Source of the DNA: Gracilaria gracilis
Taxonomy: Eukaryota > Rhodophyta > Florideophyceae > Gracilariales > Gracilariaceae
NCBI GenBank assembly: GCA_030374805.1
Contig: JARGSG010000183.1
Coordinates: forward strand, 1,178,001-1,242,000
Length of the DNA stretch: 64,000 bases
Reading direction: 5' to 3'
The notes under the pieces were generated by a model. It saw only the letters and a program-made list of their open reading frames with translations. It was not told where the DNA came from and ran no database searches. The translations under genes were made by a program, and so were the position numbers. Shown one piece after another: positions 20,326 to 31,894 of this stretch. Position 1 is the first letter of the stretch; every line of letters begins with the position of its first letter.

Positions 20326-23232
20326 CTGGGATGGTTGTATGTAGATAACTCGTGTTTACTTAGCGCAGCTTTTGGACCTTTCCTTCGCGGCTTCTTATTT
20401 AGAAGCTGCGTCTTTGTACAGACTCTTAAGGATGCTCTTAGCAGTTTTTGTATGGATGTTCCTCAGTTGCTGCACGGAGCATGCCCTACGCAAGTTTTTA
20501 CGCGAGAAACAAAGATTACTATGCCTTCATTGGGATTTTCAACTCTCTTCTGTGTTTCATGTGTGGCAGCTTCTTGCCTATTCTTGTCGTTATCACATCG
20601 TGAAGCAGTCCACCGCCGCGCGTGAAATGCTGCAGGTTTCTAGTCTACCTTTCAGATTCAGACACAACTCATGTTCTGTTTCTCTAAGAAGGAAATGTTT
20701 GGCATGTGGAGCCAGCTATCCGTTTGCACTAGTAAGCAGAACGGGCTCGGATGGCTGCCAAGTTTTGGTCTTGCATTTTCAACACATTATTACAGGAAAG
20801 AACATTGTTCCTCGCCTTTCGGCGTCCTGAGGCGTTTGATGGAATCACACGCCTCGGGCTCCCAACATGCAAACGGTTTTCGGCACTCGCCGATTTTGGG
20901 GTGATCTAGCTAGCACATGCAGCTAGCATGTTAGAACGGGTGCTTGGGTAAACATCAGCATTAGATGTTCCAGCTTTGCGCTGTTTGGGGTGGAACTGGA
21001 GTGGTGTCTGGACACAGCCATTTGCTGATGAGCCATTCCAATTCCAAGTGATGGAGCAATTCATGATGACACAGAATCTGCCCCTGGCAAGCCCCGCGTA
21101 ATGGTATCGTTTTGTCATGGCAGATAATTGAGGTCCGAAGCCGAAAGCTTCTTTTCGGAGCAACTCTTTCACCTACATGACGTTTTGTGTGCAGGGGTTT
21201 GGACATGGATATTGGGGAGCACCACATTTTGAGTACTGACTCGTCTTTCGACCACTGTCAGAAAGGATTCCACGCAACTCGATGTAGTGTAGATATCGTT
21301 TCGCTTACATGTGAGAATAATGATCAGCAAGCTCAGAGACCGTAGACACAAGGACTGGTGATAAGGCTGACATCCGCGTCATGCTAGCTAGTGATCAAGG
21401 GCAAGTCCCCATTTTACCAGTTTGTGACACCGATCCACAGGAGTAAGGTTGATCGGCGATGAAAGTTGGAGAGAATGATCATGATGATGAAGTTAAATTG
21501 CTTCCCGCTCCCTGCTCGGAACAGCGCGGAATCACATCGTAAGTTAGAAAATGATACCGCGCCCAGGCTTGAGTTCCCTGTCCCCGAGGGATGTTCCCTG
21601 TCTGTGTTCGACAACAGATCATCACGCCGGCGCCGACCGTTTGGTCCCGCCAATTTGTGTTGTTTGCTCACTGCAGCAGTGCTCGTCCGTCGCAGCCAAT
21701 GCACCCACAGCATTCGTGTACTACGTGTGTGAGGTGTCAACCTTTTCTTGTAAGCATGTTTTTAAATGGTGCACTGATCGATCTTGTCTGTATTACACTT
21801 TGGCTCTTTTGCTCTCCAAGAACCACCGAGTCATCATGATGTGGAGTGACAGAGTGTGACACCGTGACCGCTGCCTTAGGCAGAGCTCACGAAAACGCTG
21901 CTGGACAGCCATCGGGCGTCTTGCATGGGTTCCTCTCCATGTTCCAACCTTTTGCAAAAGGATGGAACATCCTGTTCATGATGAAGAGGCACCCGAGCAA
22001 GCTGTATCGGAATTCGGTAAAGATAACGGTTAGTTTGTAACGCAGATCTATCTAACTGTTATTATCGGGCTGATCCAACTCATGTTCTTGTTTAGAAAGA
22101 GGAGGACCGGTATCTAGATACATCTACGTGTACACACACTCTCTCTTCTGGGCTTAACTCTGGTAGTTTTGAGCATGTTCTAAGTTTTGGATTGTACCCT
22201 CGTGGACATGTACCTTCGTCCGATAGATTATCGGCGATATTACCTGCCCGTGGTTTTAAACTCGATTCCCCAGAACGTCTGGCGTAGAATTACGACCAAA
22301 GCTTTACATCTTCGTTGTAGACATCAATGCGAAATTGCTGTGGTGATTCATTTCATGCACCTGTCCAAGTCATGATATGTAGAAGGTTTATTCAAATCAT
22401 CTATACAAGTGTTGGAGTGATTGGCGAGGTATTTAGCTCTTGGTGATCTCTTTTCAACATAGAACAATGGCAACAGATGGTCTGAACATATGCATCAAAA
22501 AGTGTTGCTTTGAGTTTAGGGATTTGAATAAGAGTCGGGTAAGTAAACTGTAACAGCTCTTCTTTAGTACACATGTTGTCGTAACGAGATCCGATACAGA
22601 AGTTTCCACCTTCTCCTTTAATAAGGTCGTCGGATACATCAACACTAATTTTGGAAGTGTTGAACAATCAGGAACGAGCAGAAAGACCCTGTTTCATCTC
22701 TAGCTAGGGTGAATGCACTTGTCTCATTCCCAAACTCTTTTTGATAATCCGCTAATCTTGCAGATTGGTTTTCGTCGTCCGAAACGTTACCCCTGGGGCA
22801 ATTCGAGGACGCTCTTTTTGCTGCGTCGCCGATCGGCCAGTTTCCTGCTTTGGTTTGGCTTCATGATCCGCCGCCTTGCGGTATTGCAGTGACGGCATTG
22901 CTGTCATGGTGTGCTCGGAGGAGCACACCAAAGAGGGAAAGAATAGGTGGGTTTAATTGGACATGTGGAATTAAATAAAATAAATCAGAACAACTGGATT
23001 CTGAAACACGTGGGAGACGTGGAATCAAATACACGCTGTACACGACGCATACCTTGCGCTCTGGGAACGACGGCGATCGCCGTCCGTGCGAGACGCCGTC
23101 GAGTCGACGTCGACAGCCTAACTCCACCGCCTCTCCCACCCCCACTCTTCAGTCAAGCTCATAGGCTTCATCTCGCCGCCTCAGTCGGCCAGGGAAAAAC
23201 ATTCAACCATTTTCTTCGCACTTCGATTCAAA
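20326..23232. other. Large intergenic region, 2.9 kb
   Basis: Between the DA2-like gene and RPL23, both on the plus strand. Open frames are short and look like chance (e.g. 20372-20830, just after the DA2 stop). A strong hairpin lies at 22907-22930. No tRNA or repeat family is recognised. Confidence 0.45.
22907..22930. repeat. Perfect hairpin, 10-bp stem and 4-nt loop
   Basis: TGGTGTGCTC (22907-22916) and GAGCACACCA (22921-22930) are exact reverse complements around GGAG. It lies about 300 bp before the RPL23 start. Function unknown. Confidence 0.7.
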
Positions 23233-24017
<785 letters not shown>

Positions 24018-24465
24018 GGCTCCGCATGGAGTGGTGGACGAGTTTCGGTATAACAAGTTCAGAAAAAGTAAACTTCTGACGATGTTCAGTATGGCATCTG
24101 AGCAACTCATGGTTGGTTTTACACTAGAGCCAGCCAAGAAAAACAAATCTCGCACAAATCGAAGTCAGTTTATAAGCTCAAGAGAATAATGTGATTAGAG
24201 AGAATGTTAGGTTTAGAATGGGGTTTACGAGCGTCTTCGGACAAAGAACCCATGGACAGTTTGTATGCTTCCAAGCCGTAGATATGTGCATCACCGCGTC
24301 ATCTGCCACGGCACAAGTATAACCGTCGGTGCCCTGTCAGTCCCGGCAGTGGCGCGCTCCTATACCGCACTAGCGAAAATCCAAAGATGGCGAAGATGAT
24401 GAGCGTTGGTCATCCAAGTTGCGTGCCACATCGGATTGACCTCGCACAAGGCACACTTAGCTACC
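24018..24465. other. Convergent intergenic region
   Basis: 448 bp between the RPL23 stop and the Tudor/coiled-coil gene stop. No gene or RNA is recognised. Confidence 0.5.
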
Positions 24466-27400
24466 TCAAGTAGGTCGCCATCCACTAATGGGGGTTACTC
24501 TGGGCTGACCATTGTACACCTGGGCCTCGTGCTGTCTTTGAGCATCATTCGTAAGAGAAAGAATTGGACGATACCCAGCTTCTTCATAGTCTCTAGCCGC
24601 CCGTCGTGTCAAGAGCACACTCACTTCCAATACTGTGCTTTCAGGGTGAGAGTAGTTCTGAAAGGTTCTGTGAAACCCGACTGCAAGCTCTTTGAGGAGG
24701 TGCATTTCTGCCATCCATTCCTCATCGTTTGGGGGCGGGTCCCAGGCGTCATAGTTCCGGCGAGCACGCTCCGTACACTGATTCTCGAACGGGCTCATAA
24801 ACCAAGTGACATCTACGACACCATTGCTCAGACTCAGGGAAAGAGTGGACTTCGCATGTTCATAGCTCCTAAACATAGCCAGTCGAGGGGCAATCCGAGC
24901 ATATGTTGTAGAACTGGTTCGTTTTGCCCATGTTTCAAGTGACATGCCAGATTTATGATATTCATGAGGAGTCTCTAGAAGCCATACTGTCACCTGACGC
25001 GCTACCAGTTCCATCACTTGATACGTGAAGACTTCCGTCCGGCTTCGATTCTCACCGTAAGTCACAGCATACGAAGCGGGCTGGCTTCCAGTTGGTTGCT
25101 CTCTCACAGTGACTGTTGGGGTTCCCTGTACCGAAACATGACTCCGTTGTTGCTGAACGCGATGAACTTGACCAGGAACTGAAGTTGCTTGAGGTGCAAC
25201 CTGGGCGCTTCGAACTGGAGCGTGACGCGTATTCTGCACGGAAGCAGGTCTCTGAACTGGAAACGGGTTCCTCCTCTGTCTTGGGGCATGAGCGGCATCG
25301 ACTGCCGGTGATGGCCGCTGTTGATATTCCACGGGGTTCCTAACTGGACGCTGAACGACTGGGGCTGCGTAGTGATGTACGTTGGTGCGACTCTGAACAT
25401 TGGGCTGCACGTGAGCCGCCACCGCTAGCTGCCCGTTTTGTCTCGGAGGTACATTGCGAGACGCAGGCATCGCAGTACTGCGAACAGGATTCGCCACAGC
25501 AACCTGTTCCCGCTGAGACTGGATTTGGGCCTGTTGTCGTAGGAAAGATATGACAATGGCCATATCTCTCTTAATTGATTGGTTATCGGTGAGAAAGATC
25601 TTCATATCTTCTCGCAGCGCCCCAATCTGATCGTGTACTGTTCCCAGTTTTTGGTCCAGAGAGACCATGTCCACTTTGACAGCCTTGATATCAGATTCCT
25701 TCGTCGCTACCAAACCCTCAAACATCTGGCGAGCCGAGTCGAATCCACTTTTAATCTGCTGGACTTCAGTCGTGAGGTTGTTCAGATGTTTTTCTACGGG
25801 ATCAAGTCTCCTACCAAAGGCAGCATCAATGCATGTGTCCAGTTCTGGGAGTCCCGACACAGGAGATATTAGTTCCAGATTTGGTACATTCATGCTGTTC
25901 TTCGCCCTGGGCTCTTCACGGAGCTGTGTTTCTACATCTTCATTTGTAACTCTCAGCGGACTAACTGACTTTTTAGAAGAGTCGATGACTTCAGTATCGG
26001 TGTTGTTCATTTGATTTGCTTGCACCGATATATTTTGCTCATTCCCTACAAGTACGGATCCTGATGCATGATCATCGACGTCTCCGTTTTGTTCAGCCTC
26101 TCCATGCCTAATATCATTGATCACGTTTTCCTGCTTGACCTCCATCCTAGACTGAGAAATGTGTGCGTTTCGCAAATTAGGATCTTTCGACGTCGTCATT
26201 CCGCGCAGGTTAGCTCGCTTCAAACTGACCTTCAGTGGTATCGAGTGATCCCTTGCCTCTCCGATCATTGGTCGGGTTTGAGAATCCTTATTCACGTCGA
26301 TTTCCATCGCATCTCCCATGCTCATTGGAGTGACTTTCTTCGTTGGAGCATTCGGTGAAGAAGACGAATCAGTGGAATTTTCATCTGCCAGGGAATGAAT
26401 TCGTCGACGTACCCCCCTTCGCCTCGTTGGAGAGGATAGATTAGATATGTTCCCGGACGTTCCAGCTGGAAGCGGTTGCGATGGAATGGTTTTGTCGATT
26501 TGATTAGTTTCAGTGTCAGTCTTACGGTGTTGGTGCACATCATGTTGTTGTCGAACGTGGTAGACATGTTGGGCAGGCTCGATGTTTGCAGCGGATTCGG
26601 TGTCAGGCCTATTTTGATGTGGGCTCGGCGGTGATGGCTCTGTAGGTAGCTTGCGTTTCGTTCCGCTGAATACCTTTTGTACAACGGCTGGATTACTATT
26701 AGGATGATTGGCTTTCGCATCGGCAGTCTTGACTAGCTTCATTCTTACTGGGACTGCTTGTGTGCTAGGGCTGAAGTGGTTGTTTGAGCTTGACAAGTTT
26801 TGAACATTATCTGCCATGTTTGCAACTGCAGAGCCGGGCACTTTGTTCAATGGGACAGGGTCAGCAAGATGAGCAGCGGCGTGCGATGGCGGAAGCGGCG
26901 TGGAGGTGTGGAGATTTGTTGAAGCATTTTGGGATTGAGGGAGCGTTGCTGTACTGGCTCTGCTGGTACGCTTGACGATAGCTGACTTGTCAGCAGCTTG
27001 CTTCTTGGTACGTTTGAGCTTGGACTTGCCTTTTCCGAACGATTCGGAAGGAGGTTTTGTGGTGCGCATGGCAGCGTTGTTAGCGAGGGGTGCATGCTGG
27101 TGGGCGAGAAGTTTTGAATTGTTCGGAAGGTTGGGGAGTTGGGTCGAAGCAGCGGCTGATGGACGTTCACCAATGGATGCGTGGTGACGCAATTGGGGAG
27201 CATTGTCCCTTTGCTGCAGGTGAGCGTCATCATGATGGAGCTCGGGATCAGAATCAGAGGAGGCGGGAGGGGAGCGAAAGGCATGGTCGGCGTCGGCAAA
27301 CTTCCAGAACTCATCATGCAGGTTGACATCCTCGGTCTCGCCGTCATCATAGAGCATGGTGAAATGCATATCGGTATCAAGCTGACGAGTGAGGCGGCCC

Positions 27401-27534
27401 TTGTAGTAAGTCTTGTCGACATCCCACCAAATCTCTACAACATCGTCGACGGCGGGCTGTCGCTCGGCGCGGCGCGTGCGGCGGCGCGTGGCAACAGCTG
27501 CCTGACGCGGACGAGGCTGACGCGAGTGCGTCAT
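24466..27534 (-). CDS. Tudor-like domain plus coiled-coil nuclear protein, unknown function
   Basis: 1022 aa, intronless, from ATG 27534 (MTHSRQPRPR). A basic N-terminus (RRRTRRAER) precedes a Tudor/chromatin-reader-like fold at about residues 30-80: VVEIWWDVDKTYYKGRLT, then HFTMLYDDGETEDVNLHDEF. About 480 residues of polar, low-complexity sequence rich in Ser, Asn, Pro and Gln follow. Then come a probable coiled coil (about 560-665, LNNLTTEVQQIKSGF onward), a Gln/Arg/Pro/Val-rich stretch, and a compact C-terminal region from about 831 with many aromatic residues (VARQVTVWLLETPHEYHKSG, WMAEMHLLKELAVGFHR). The C-terminal region matches nothing I know. A chromatin role is inferred only from the Tudor-like domain. 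It is divergent from holocytochrome c synthase. Confidence 0.7.
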   Translation of the reverse strand: MTHSRQPRPRQAAVATRRRTRRAERQPAVDDVVEIWWDVDKTYYKGRLTRQLDTDMHFTMLYDDGETEDVNLHDEFWKFADADHAFRSPPASSDSDPELHHDDAHLQQRDNAPQLRHHASIGERPSAAASTQLPNLPNNSKLLAHQHAPLANNAAMRTTKPPSESFGKGKSKLKRTKKQAADKSAIVKRTSRASTATLPQSQNASTNLHTSTPLPPSHAAAHLADPVPLNKVPGSAVANMADNVQNLSSSNNHFSPSTQAVPVRMKLVKTADAKANHPNSNPAVVQKVFSGTKRKLPTEPSPPSPHQNRPDTESAANIEPAQHVYHVRQQHDVHQHRKTDTETNQIDKTIPSQPLPAGTSGNISNLSSPTRRRGVRRRIHSLADENSTDSSSSPNAPTKKVTPMSMGDAMEIDVNKDSQTRPMIGEARDHSIPLKVSLKRANLRGMTTSKDPNLRNAHISQSRMEVKQENVINDIRHGEAEQNGDVDDHASGSVLVGNEQNISVQANQMNNTDTEVIDSSKKSVSPLRVTNEDVETQLREEPRAKNSMNVPNLELISPVSGLPELDTCIDAAFGRRLDPVEKHLNNLTTEVQQIKSGFDSARQMFEGLVATKESDIKAVKVDMVSLDQKLGTVHDQIGALREDMKIFLTDNQSIKRDMAIVISFLRQQAQIQSQREQVAVANPVRSTAMPASRNVPPRQNGQLAVAAHVQPNVQSRTNVHHYAAPVVQRPVRNPVEYQQRPSPAVDAAHAPRQRRNPFPVQRPASVQNTRHAPVRSAQVAPQATSVPGQVHRVQQQRSHVSVQGTPTVTVREQPTGSQPASYAVTYGENRSRTEVFTYQVMELVARQVTVWLLETPHEYHKSGMSLETWAKRTSSTTYARIAPRLAMFRSYEHAKSTLSLSLSNGVVDVTWFMSPFENQCTERARRNYDAWDPPPNDEEWMAEMHLLKELAVGFHRTFQNYSHPESTVLEVSVLLTRRAARDYEEAGYRPILSLTNDAQRQHEAQVYNGQPRVTPISGWRPT

Positions 27535-28754
27535 GACATGAACGACTGACACGTGAGCAGGGAAGCGAGGGCGCAACGCTCACAGGCGAAGGGGAAAGCG
27601 CAGGCGGCTGTGGCAGCGGCGTGCATGTGGATGTGTGTGTGTGGCAGTGGGCAGTTTGGCAGCGGCGTGCGCTGCGGCGTTTGCATTTGGTGCAGCGCGC
27701 AACAGCGACGTGAGCGCAGACAGTGCGGCTCGCTGAGCGGCGCGCTGCAGTTTTGCCGTTGAATGGGTTGCGCAGACGCATTGCGGCGCCTTGGCGTCGA
27801 CCAGCGCCGAGCCATGCACTGGCGCATGCTTGCCGGCGCACTTGCTTGCCTCAATCAATGTTCGCCAAAATGCCCAAAAAAATGAGTCGCATCACCCCCC
27901 AACCAGCTCTACTACTCCTAGCTATAGAGACCACGCTGAACGGTAGCCTGGCAGATACCGTATTCTACTGTTGGTAGCTACCAACGGTAGCCCTCTCTTT
28001 CCGCTACCGTTGAAATCCCCCTGTATACGCGCTCCCCAATACGGAATAGTCTCGATATATCATATCGACCACAACTGCGGATGAGGTACGACCCATCTCA
28101 CAACTCCCGTATCACACAGTCATTGTGTGTTCTTTACCCGCCTGCCTCGGGCACAGTTCATTGCGTTCCAATCATGTACTCTATCACAAACGAAAACCCA
28201 CTTTTGAAACGAGAAGCTCGAGACTACAACCTTGTAGAACTTTACCCTTGGTAAAAAAAAGGGCAACAATGGCAAATGGCCGCATCCAGTTGTGCGCTCA
28301 TCTGCAGTTCGGAAGCGATCGACGATAACGCAAGTCATAAACAACATAATCCGAGCTGATCATGCTGTTGATGTTCGCCTTCTTGCTATTGTTGTAACTT
28401 CAACTTCCAAGCACCAGGCCACTGGTCTGCTCGGCTGGTTTCCTTTCGGGAAAGCTGCAAATAGCGCAACTGCATCTTGAAGACATGTCGCTCGTCTGGC
28501 ACAGATTGCGCCCAAAATTTCCGAAAATGCGTGCACGTGCGCCGCTCGCTCCTCGCCACTCCCCCCCCCCCTTCCCCCCCCCCCGCGCGGTCCACGCACC
28601 AACTGCTCAATCGATCCATAGCTGCAGCTCCGCCCGCCCACCGCGCTTGTTGAATCAAGTCAAGCGTACCGCGCTCCATCCGCCCACTCGCCTTCTCTCT
28701 CAGCTCCACGACTCCACGAGGCTGCCCAACTTTTCGAAGCCCACCAATCGTAAT
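27535..28754. promoter_or_regulatory. Divergent promoter region with MYB-like palindrome
   Basis: Spacer between the Tudor gene and HCCS. The left half is GC-rich and the right half has C-tracts (28560-28583). Near-palindrome at 27965-27990 and another copy at 28003-28012. No gene is supported. Confidence 0.5.
27965..27990. promoter_or_regulatory. Near-perfect 26-bp palindrome built from two MYB-like sites
   Basis: CTACTGTTGGTAG (27965-27977) abuts CTACCAACGGTAG (27978-27990); each is the reverse complement of the other except at one base. A third, single site (CTACCGTTG) follows at 28004-28012. The arrangement suggests binding of a dimeric or repeated MYB-type factor. Confidence 0.5.
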
Positions 28755-30125
28755 ATGGGTTCTACGTTAAGCACCGCCTCCTTCGCAGAAGCTCAATGCC
28801 CCGTCGACCATCACAACATGTCCGACGATCAGATCCGCGCATTCATGTCTTCATCAAACTCTGTGCACCCAGCAAAAACGTCCCCTGCTCAACAAACAGA
28901 ACATGAACAATCCAAATGCCCAGTTGACCACAAGAACATGTCCAAGGAGCAAATTGAAGCATACATGTCCAAACATAGAACAGCAGATGATTCACCACAG
29001 CCTACCGACCACACTGCATCCAGTCCGAGTCAAACCGTCTATGATGTGTACGGGCAGGAAATTGATCGAGCCAACATGATGCCGGCCACTCCAAATCAGC
29101 TTCCGGCCCCAGGACAGAAACAACCTCTACCCACGGATCGTGAAAAGTCTACCATCCCAAAATCCGGCCAAAACGGACAGACATGGACGTATCCATCGCC
29201 CCAAATGTTCTACAATGCTCTCAAACGAAAGGGAAAAAGCGACGGCGTTAATGAGAGAGACATGCTTGCCGTGGTATCGGTACATAACACCATGAACGAG
29301 AGAACTTGGAAGCAAGTCATGGAATGGGAGCGCAAATACCATTGTCATCAGTGCGAACAACCCAAGCTCAAGAACTTTTTGGGACGACCGAACGATCTTT
29401 CACCAGCCGCGTGGTTCCGCACTACTTTTCGAGGTTATCCAATGCCTTTTGACCGCCATGACTGGGTTGTTGATCGTTGCGGTGAGCAGGAAGTGCGATA
29501 CGTTATTGATTACTACTATCGCGCAGGACCTGATCCCATTGAGATCCATGTTCGTCCTGCGGTGGATTCACCGACGGCCGTCTTCGATAGACTGCGAAAT
29601 AGCGCGCAACTCTTTCGGGACTACTTGACGGGTGTAACAACTGCCGCCCAACAGGATCCTGAAGCTGTTTCGCAACGTGAGCTCAACGCAGTTGTGTCAG
29701 GTGAGCGATTAGATTCGTCCGAATTTGACTTCCTGAGTACGCTTTCGTCTAAAGCAATACGTGAAATAGCAGATGACGTTCAGCAGCGATGCGAGAAAGT
29801 CAGCCGCGCCTTTGCTGAAGCTGGAGACGATCCTGTCAAGATGGAACAGGCCAATGTGTCTGTGAACTTTTGCATGGCAAAATCGATTTGCAAGCGTCAA
29901 GCAGCAGACTTCATGAGCGCGCTCGAAAGCGGGGAAGGCGAGGGTCCGGCGTACGAAAAAATGACCGCGTGCTTAAACAGATTCCATATCATGGCAAGAA
30001 GAACACTGCTTGAAGAAGCCGGAGTCAAGCAATCTGGACCAGAATTCCGGCCAGGTGAACTGAATTCCGTTGACCCGACACCGCGTCCCGCCGTGGCATC
30101 AAGCGTAGATCAAAAGGAGCAATAA
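28755..30125 (+). CDS. HCCS: Holocytochrome c synthase (cytochrome c heme lyase) with C-terminal extension
   Basis: 456 aa from ATG 28755. Two near-identical N-terminal repeats each start with the CPVDH heme-regulatory motif (Cys15 and Cys55), of the form CPVDHHNMSDDQIRAFMS. The catalytic part runs about 143-280: TWTYPSPQMFYNALKRKGK, VVSVHNTMNERTW (His177, by family knowledge the heme-ligand histidine), PKLKNFLGRPNDLSP, YPMPFDRHDWVVDRCG and VRYVIDYYY. It attaches heme to CXXCH of apocytochrome c in the mitochondrial intermembrane space. Typical HCCS ends soon after the DRLR region; here about 170 further residues follow (helical, with CMAKSIC and a later Cys). The longer upstream frame is Pro/Arg-rich and not used. 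Confidence 0.88.
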   Translation: MGSTLSTASFAEAQCPVDHHNMSDDQIRAFMSSSNSVHPAKTSPAQQTEHEQSKCPVDHKNMSKEQIEAYMSKHRTADDSPQPTDHTASSPSQTVYDVYGQEIDRANMMPATPNQLPAPGQKQPLPTDREKSTIPKSGQNGQTWTYPSPQMFYNALKRKGKSDGVNERDMLAVVSVHNTMNERTWKQVMEWERKYHCHQCEQPKLKNFLGRPNDLSPAAWFRTTFRGYPMPFDRHDWVVDRCGEQEVRYVIDYYYRAGPDPIEIHVRPAVDSPTAVFDRLRNSAQLFRDYLTGVTTAAQQDPEAVSQRELNAVVSGERLDSSEFDFLSTLSSKAIREIADDVQQRCEKVSRAFAEAGDDPVKMEQANVSVNFCMAKSICKRQAADFMSALESGEGEGPAYEKMTACLNRFHIMARRTLLEEAGVKQSGPEFRPGELNSVDPTPRPAVASSVDQKEQ

Positions 30126-30284
30126 CTGCGAAATTCTACAAGAGTTGGAACAGGCAGCCTTAGTAGGAGTTGATATGGAAGCCAAGAAAACGAAGCCCCG
30201 TTTACCAAGAGTGCAGGTCTATTACGTTCTTGCAATACAAAGCCTTTGAGGTAATGGCCGATAACCAGCAACTAGATACTAGAA

Positions 30285-31894
30285 TCAGTCACGAAGTTCA
30301 TCCCCTTTATCGAGGAAGAGAGTTCCTGTCAAGGACTCATAACCGAATAACTCCGCGTAACGCCCCCATTCAATTGCGATATCAAGTTGTCTTCTCGCCT
30401 TCACAGGAGAGAAATGTTTCAAAAGGATTGTATCGAAAATCAGGTCTTCCGGCAGTTCTTGTTTCGCGGATTGCGAAAGAAGACGATGAATCTGCGCAAC
30501 TAAGCGGGCCTCCGGTGCGGAAAGCGCAGCTATGCGAATCATATGCTTACGTTCATCAATAGATGCCCGAACGAAAAGATGACCTGTTGCGTTCATACGA
30601 ACATCACCTTCATCCACCTCAATGAAGCCCAAAATACTGGCCGCTTCGATCAGAGGGTAAAGATCGTCAACGTCAAGTTGCAGCCTTTGTCCCAACCGAA
30701 AGAGATCCTCACTATCCTCTGCAATAAAGGATAAAAGCCCCGTAACGCTTCCAATCCGTACAGCTGGTAATTGGGGGTAACGCGGAGCCGAATCTTCTTT
30801 CTGTACAACCTCGTCCTTAACATCAAAACCGTTCGATTGTCTCCGGTCTACAGGATCAATTGTCTCTGGCGACAATGTCGCAGGTGTTGAGTTGACAACA
30901 CTCTGTGGACTCAACAAAACGTGCTTACCATCTGCATAGCGAGAATATCCACCGCGGCTGAGAACAGCAATGTCTTCCTGAGACACCACATAATCCTTTT
31001 CAGAGAGAATAGTATACACAAGGTCGGTGATCTCCTGAAATACAGCGCTCTTTCGATCGCGCGGATGATCCAAGTTGATAGGCAGAATGTTACGCACATG
31101 TCCAGGGTCTTTGCCCAAGATGACCACTCTGTCAGCAAGAGTAACAGCCTCCTCAATACCATGAGTGACAATTAGCACAGATGTCGTAGGCACATCTCCA
31201 GCCTGCCACAGTCGCAACAACTCTGAACGCAAATTTTCCGCTGTGAGCACATCCAATGCCGAGAACGGTTCATCCATACAAAGAATCTCTGGTTCGACTG
31301 CAAGAGCTCTCGCAAAACCGACGCGTTGACGCATACCTCCCGAAAGCTCGCGGGGATACGCATTTTCATAGCCGTCCAATCCAATGATATCAATGGCCCC
31401 CATAGAGCGTTCTCGAATGACATCGCGACCAACAGTAGTGGCACTAGAGAGGCCAAGTTCGACATTCTCCAGCACGGTGAGCCATGGATAGAGCGCAAAC
31501 GTCTGAAACACAATAGAAGCGCCAGGATTAGGGCCGCGAAAGGGGCGTCCTTTATACAACGCGACTCCTTCAGAAGGTCTCGTCAGTCCCGCCAGTATTC
31601 TGAGAATTGTAGACTTTCCGGAACCAGAGGGACCGAGAAGCACACAATTTCGCCCTCTGCGATATCCAAACAGACATCTTCGACAACGCGAACACCAGCC
31701 ACGTCGTACGACACATGCTTCAGCGACGAAATAATGGAGCGCGGTGGGGAAGCAGAAGGCGCGACAGGAGGTGCAGTAGTATCCACACGCGGGCTATTGG
31801 CAGTCATGTAGAGGGTGCGATGCTTCCGACACAGACCAGGCGGTCTGCGTGACAGGCGGGGAGCATTGTGAAAAAAAGGAACGAAGGCAGTCAT
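30285..31894 (-). CDS. NitT/TauT-type ABC transporter ATPase with AAA-associated C-terminal domain; 1-nt frameshift
   Basis: Start ATG 31894. The first 30-45 residues (MTAFVPFFHNAPRLSRRPPG) look like a plastid leader. The ABC domain begins at SSLKHVSYDVAGVRVVEDV and runs to GEIVC in one frame, then GPSGSGKST (Walker A) continues in another. One base is missing around 31641-31645. The rest has VFQTFALYPWLTVLENVELG (Q-loop), LSGGMRQRVGFARAL (signature), ILCMDEPFSALD (Walker B, D-loop) and the H-loop in IVTHGIEEAV. A C-terminal domain (RYPQLPAVRIGSVTGLLSF onward) fits the AAA_assoc_C module of bacterial nitrate/sulfonate/taurine-type ATPases. No permease or binding protein is nearby. Bacterial or cyanobacterial ancestry is likely. 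It is divergent from the thioredoxin-like gene. Confidence 0.8.

Noticed and set aside
20372..20830. 152-codon plus-strand ORF after the DA2-like gene
   Set aside because: Starts within 50 bp of the stop, Cys/Leu/Phe-rich with no domain; more likely 3' UTR.
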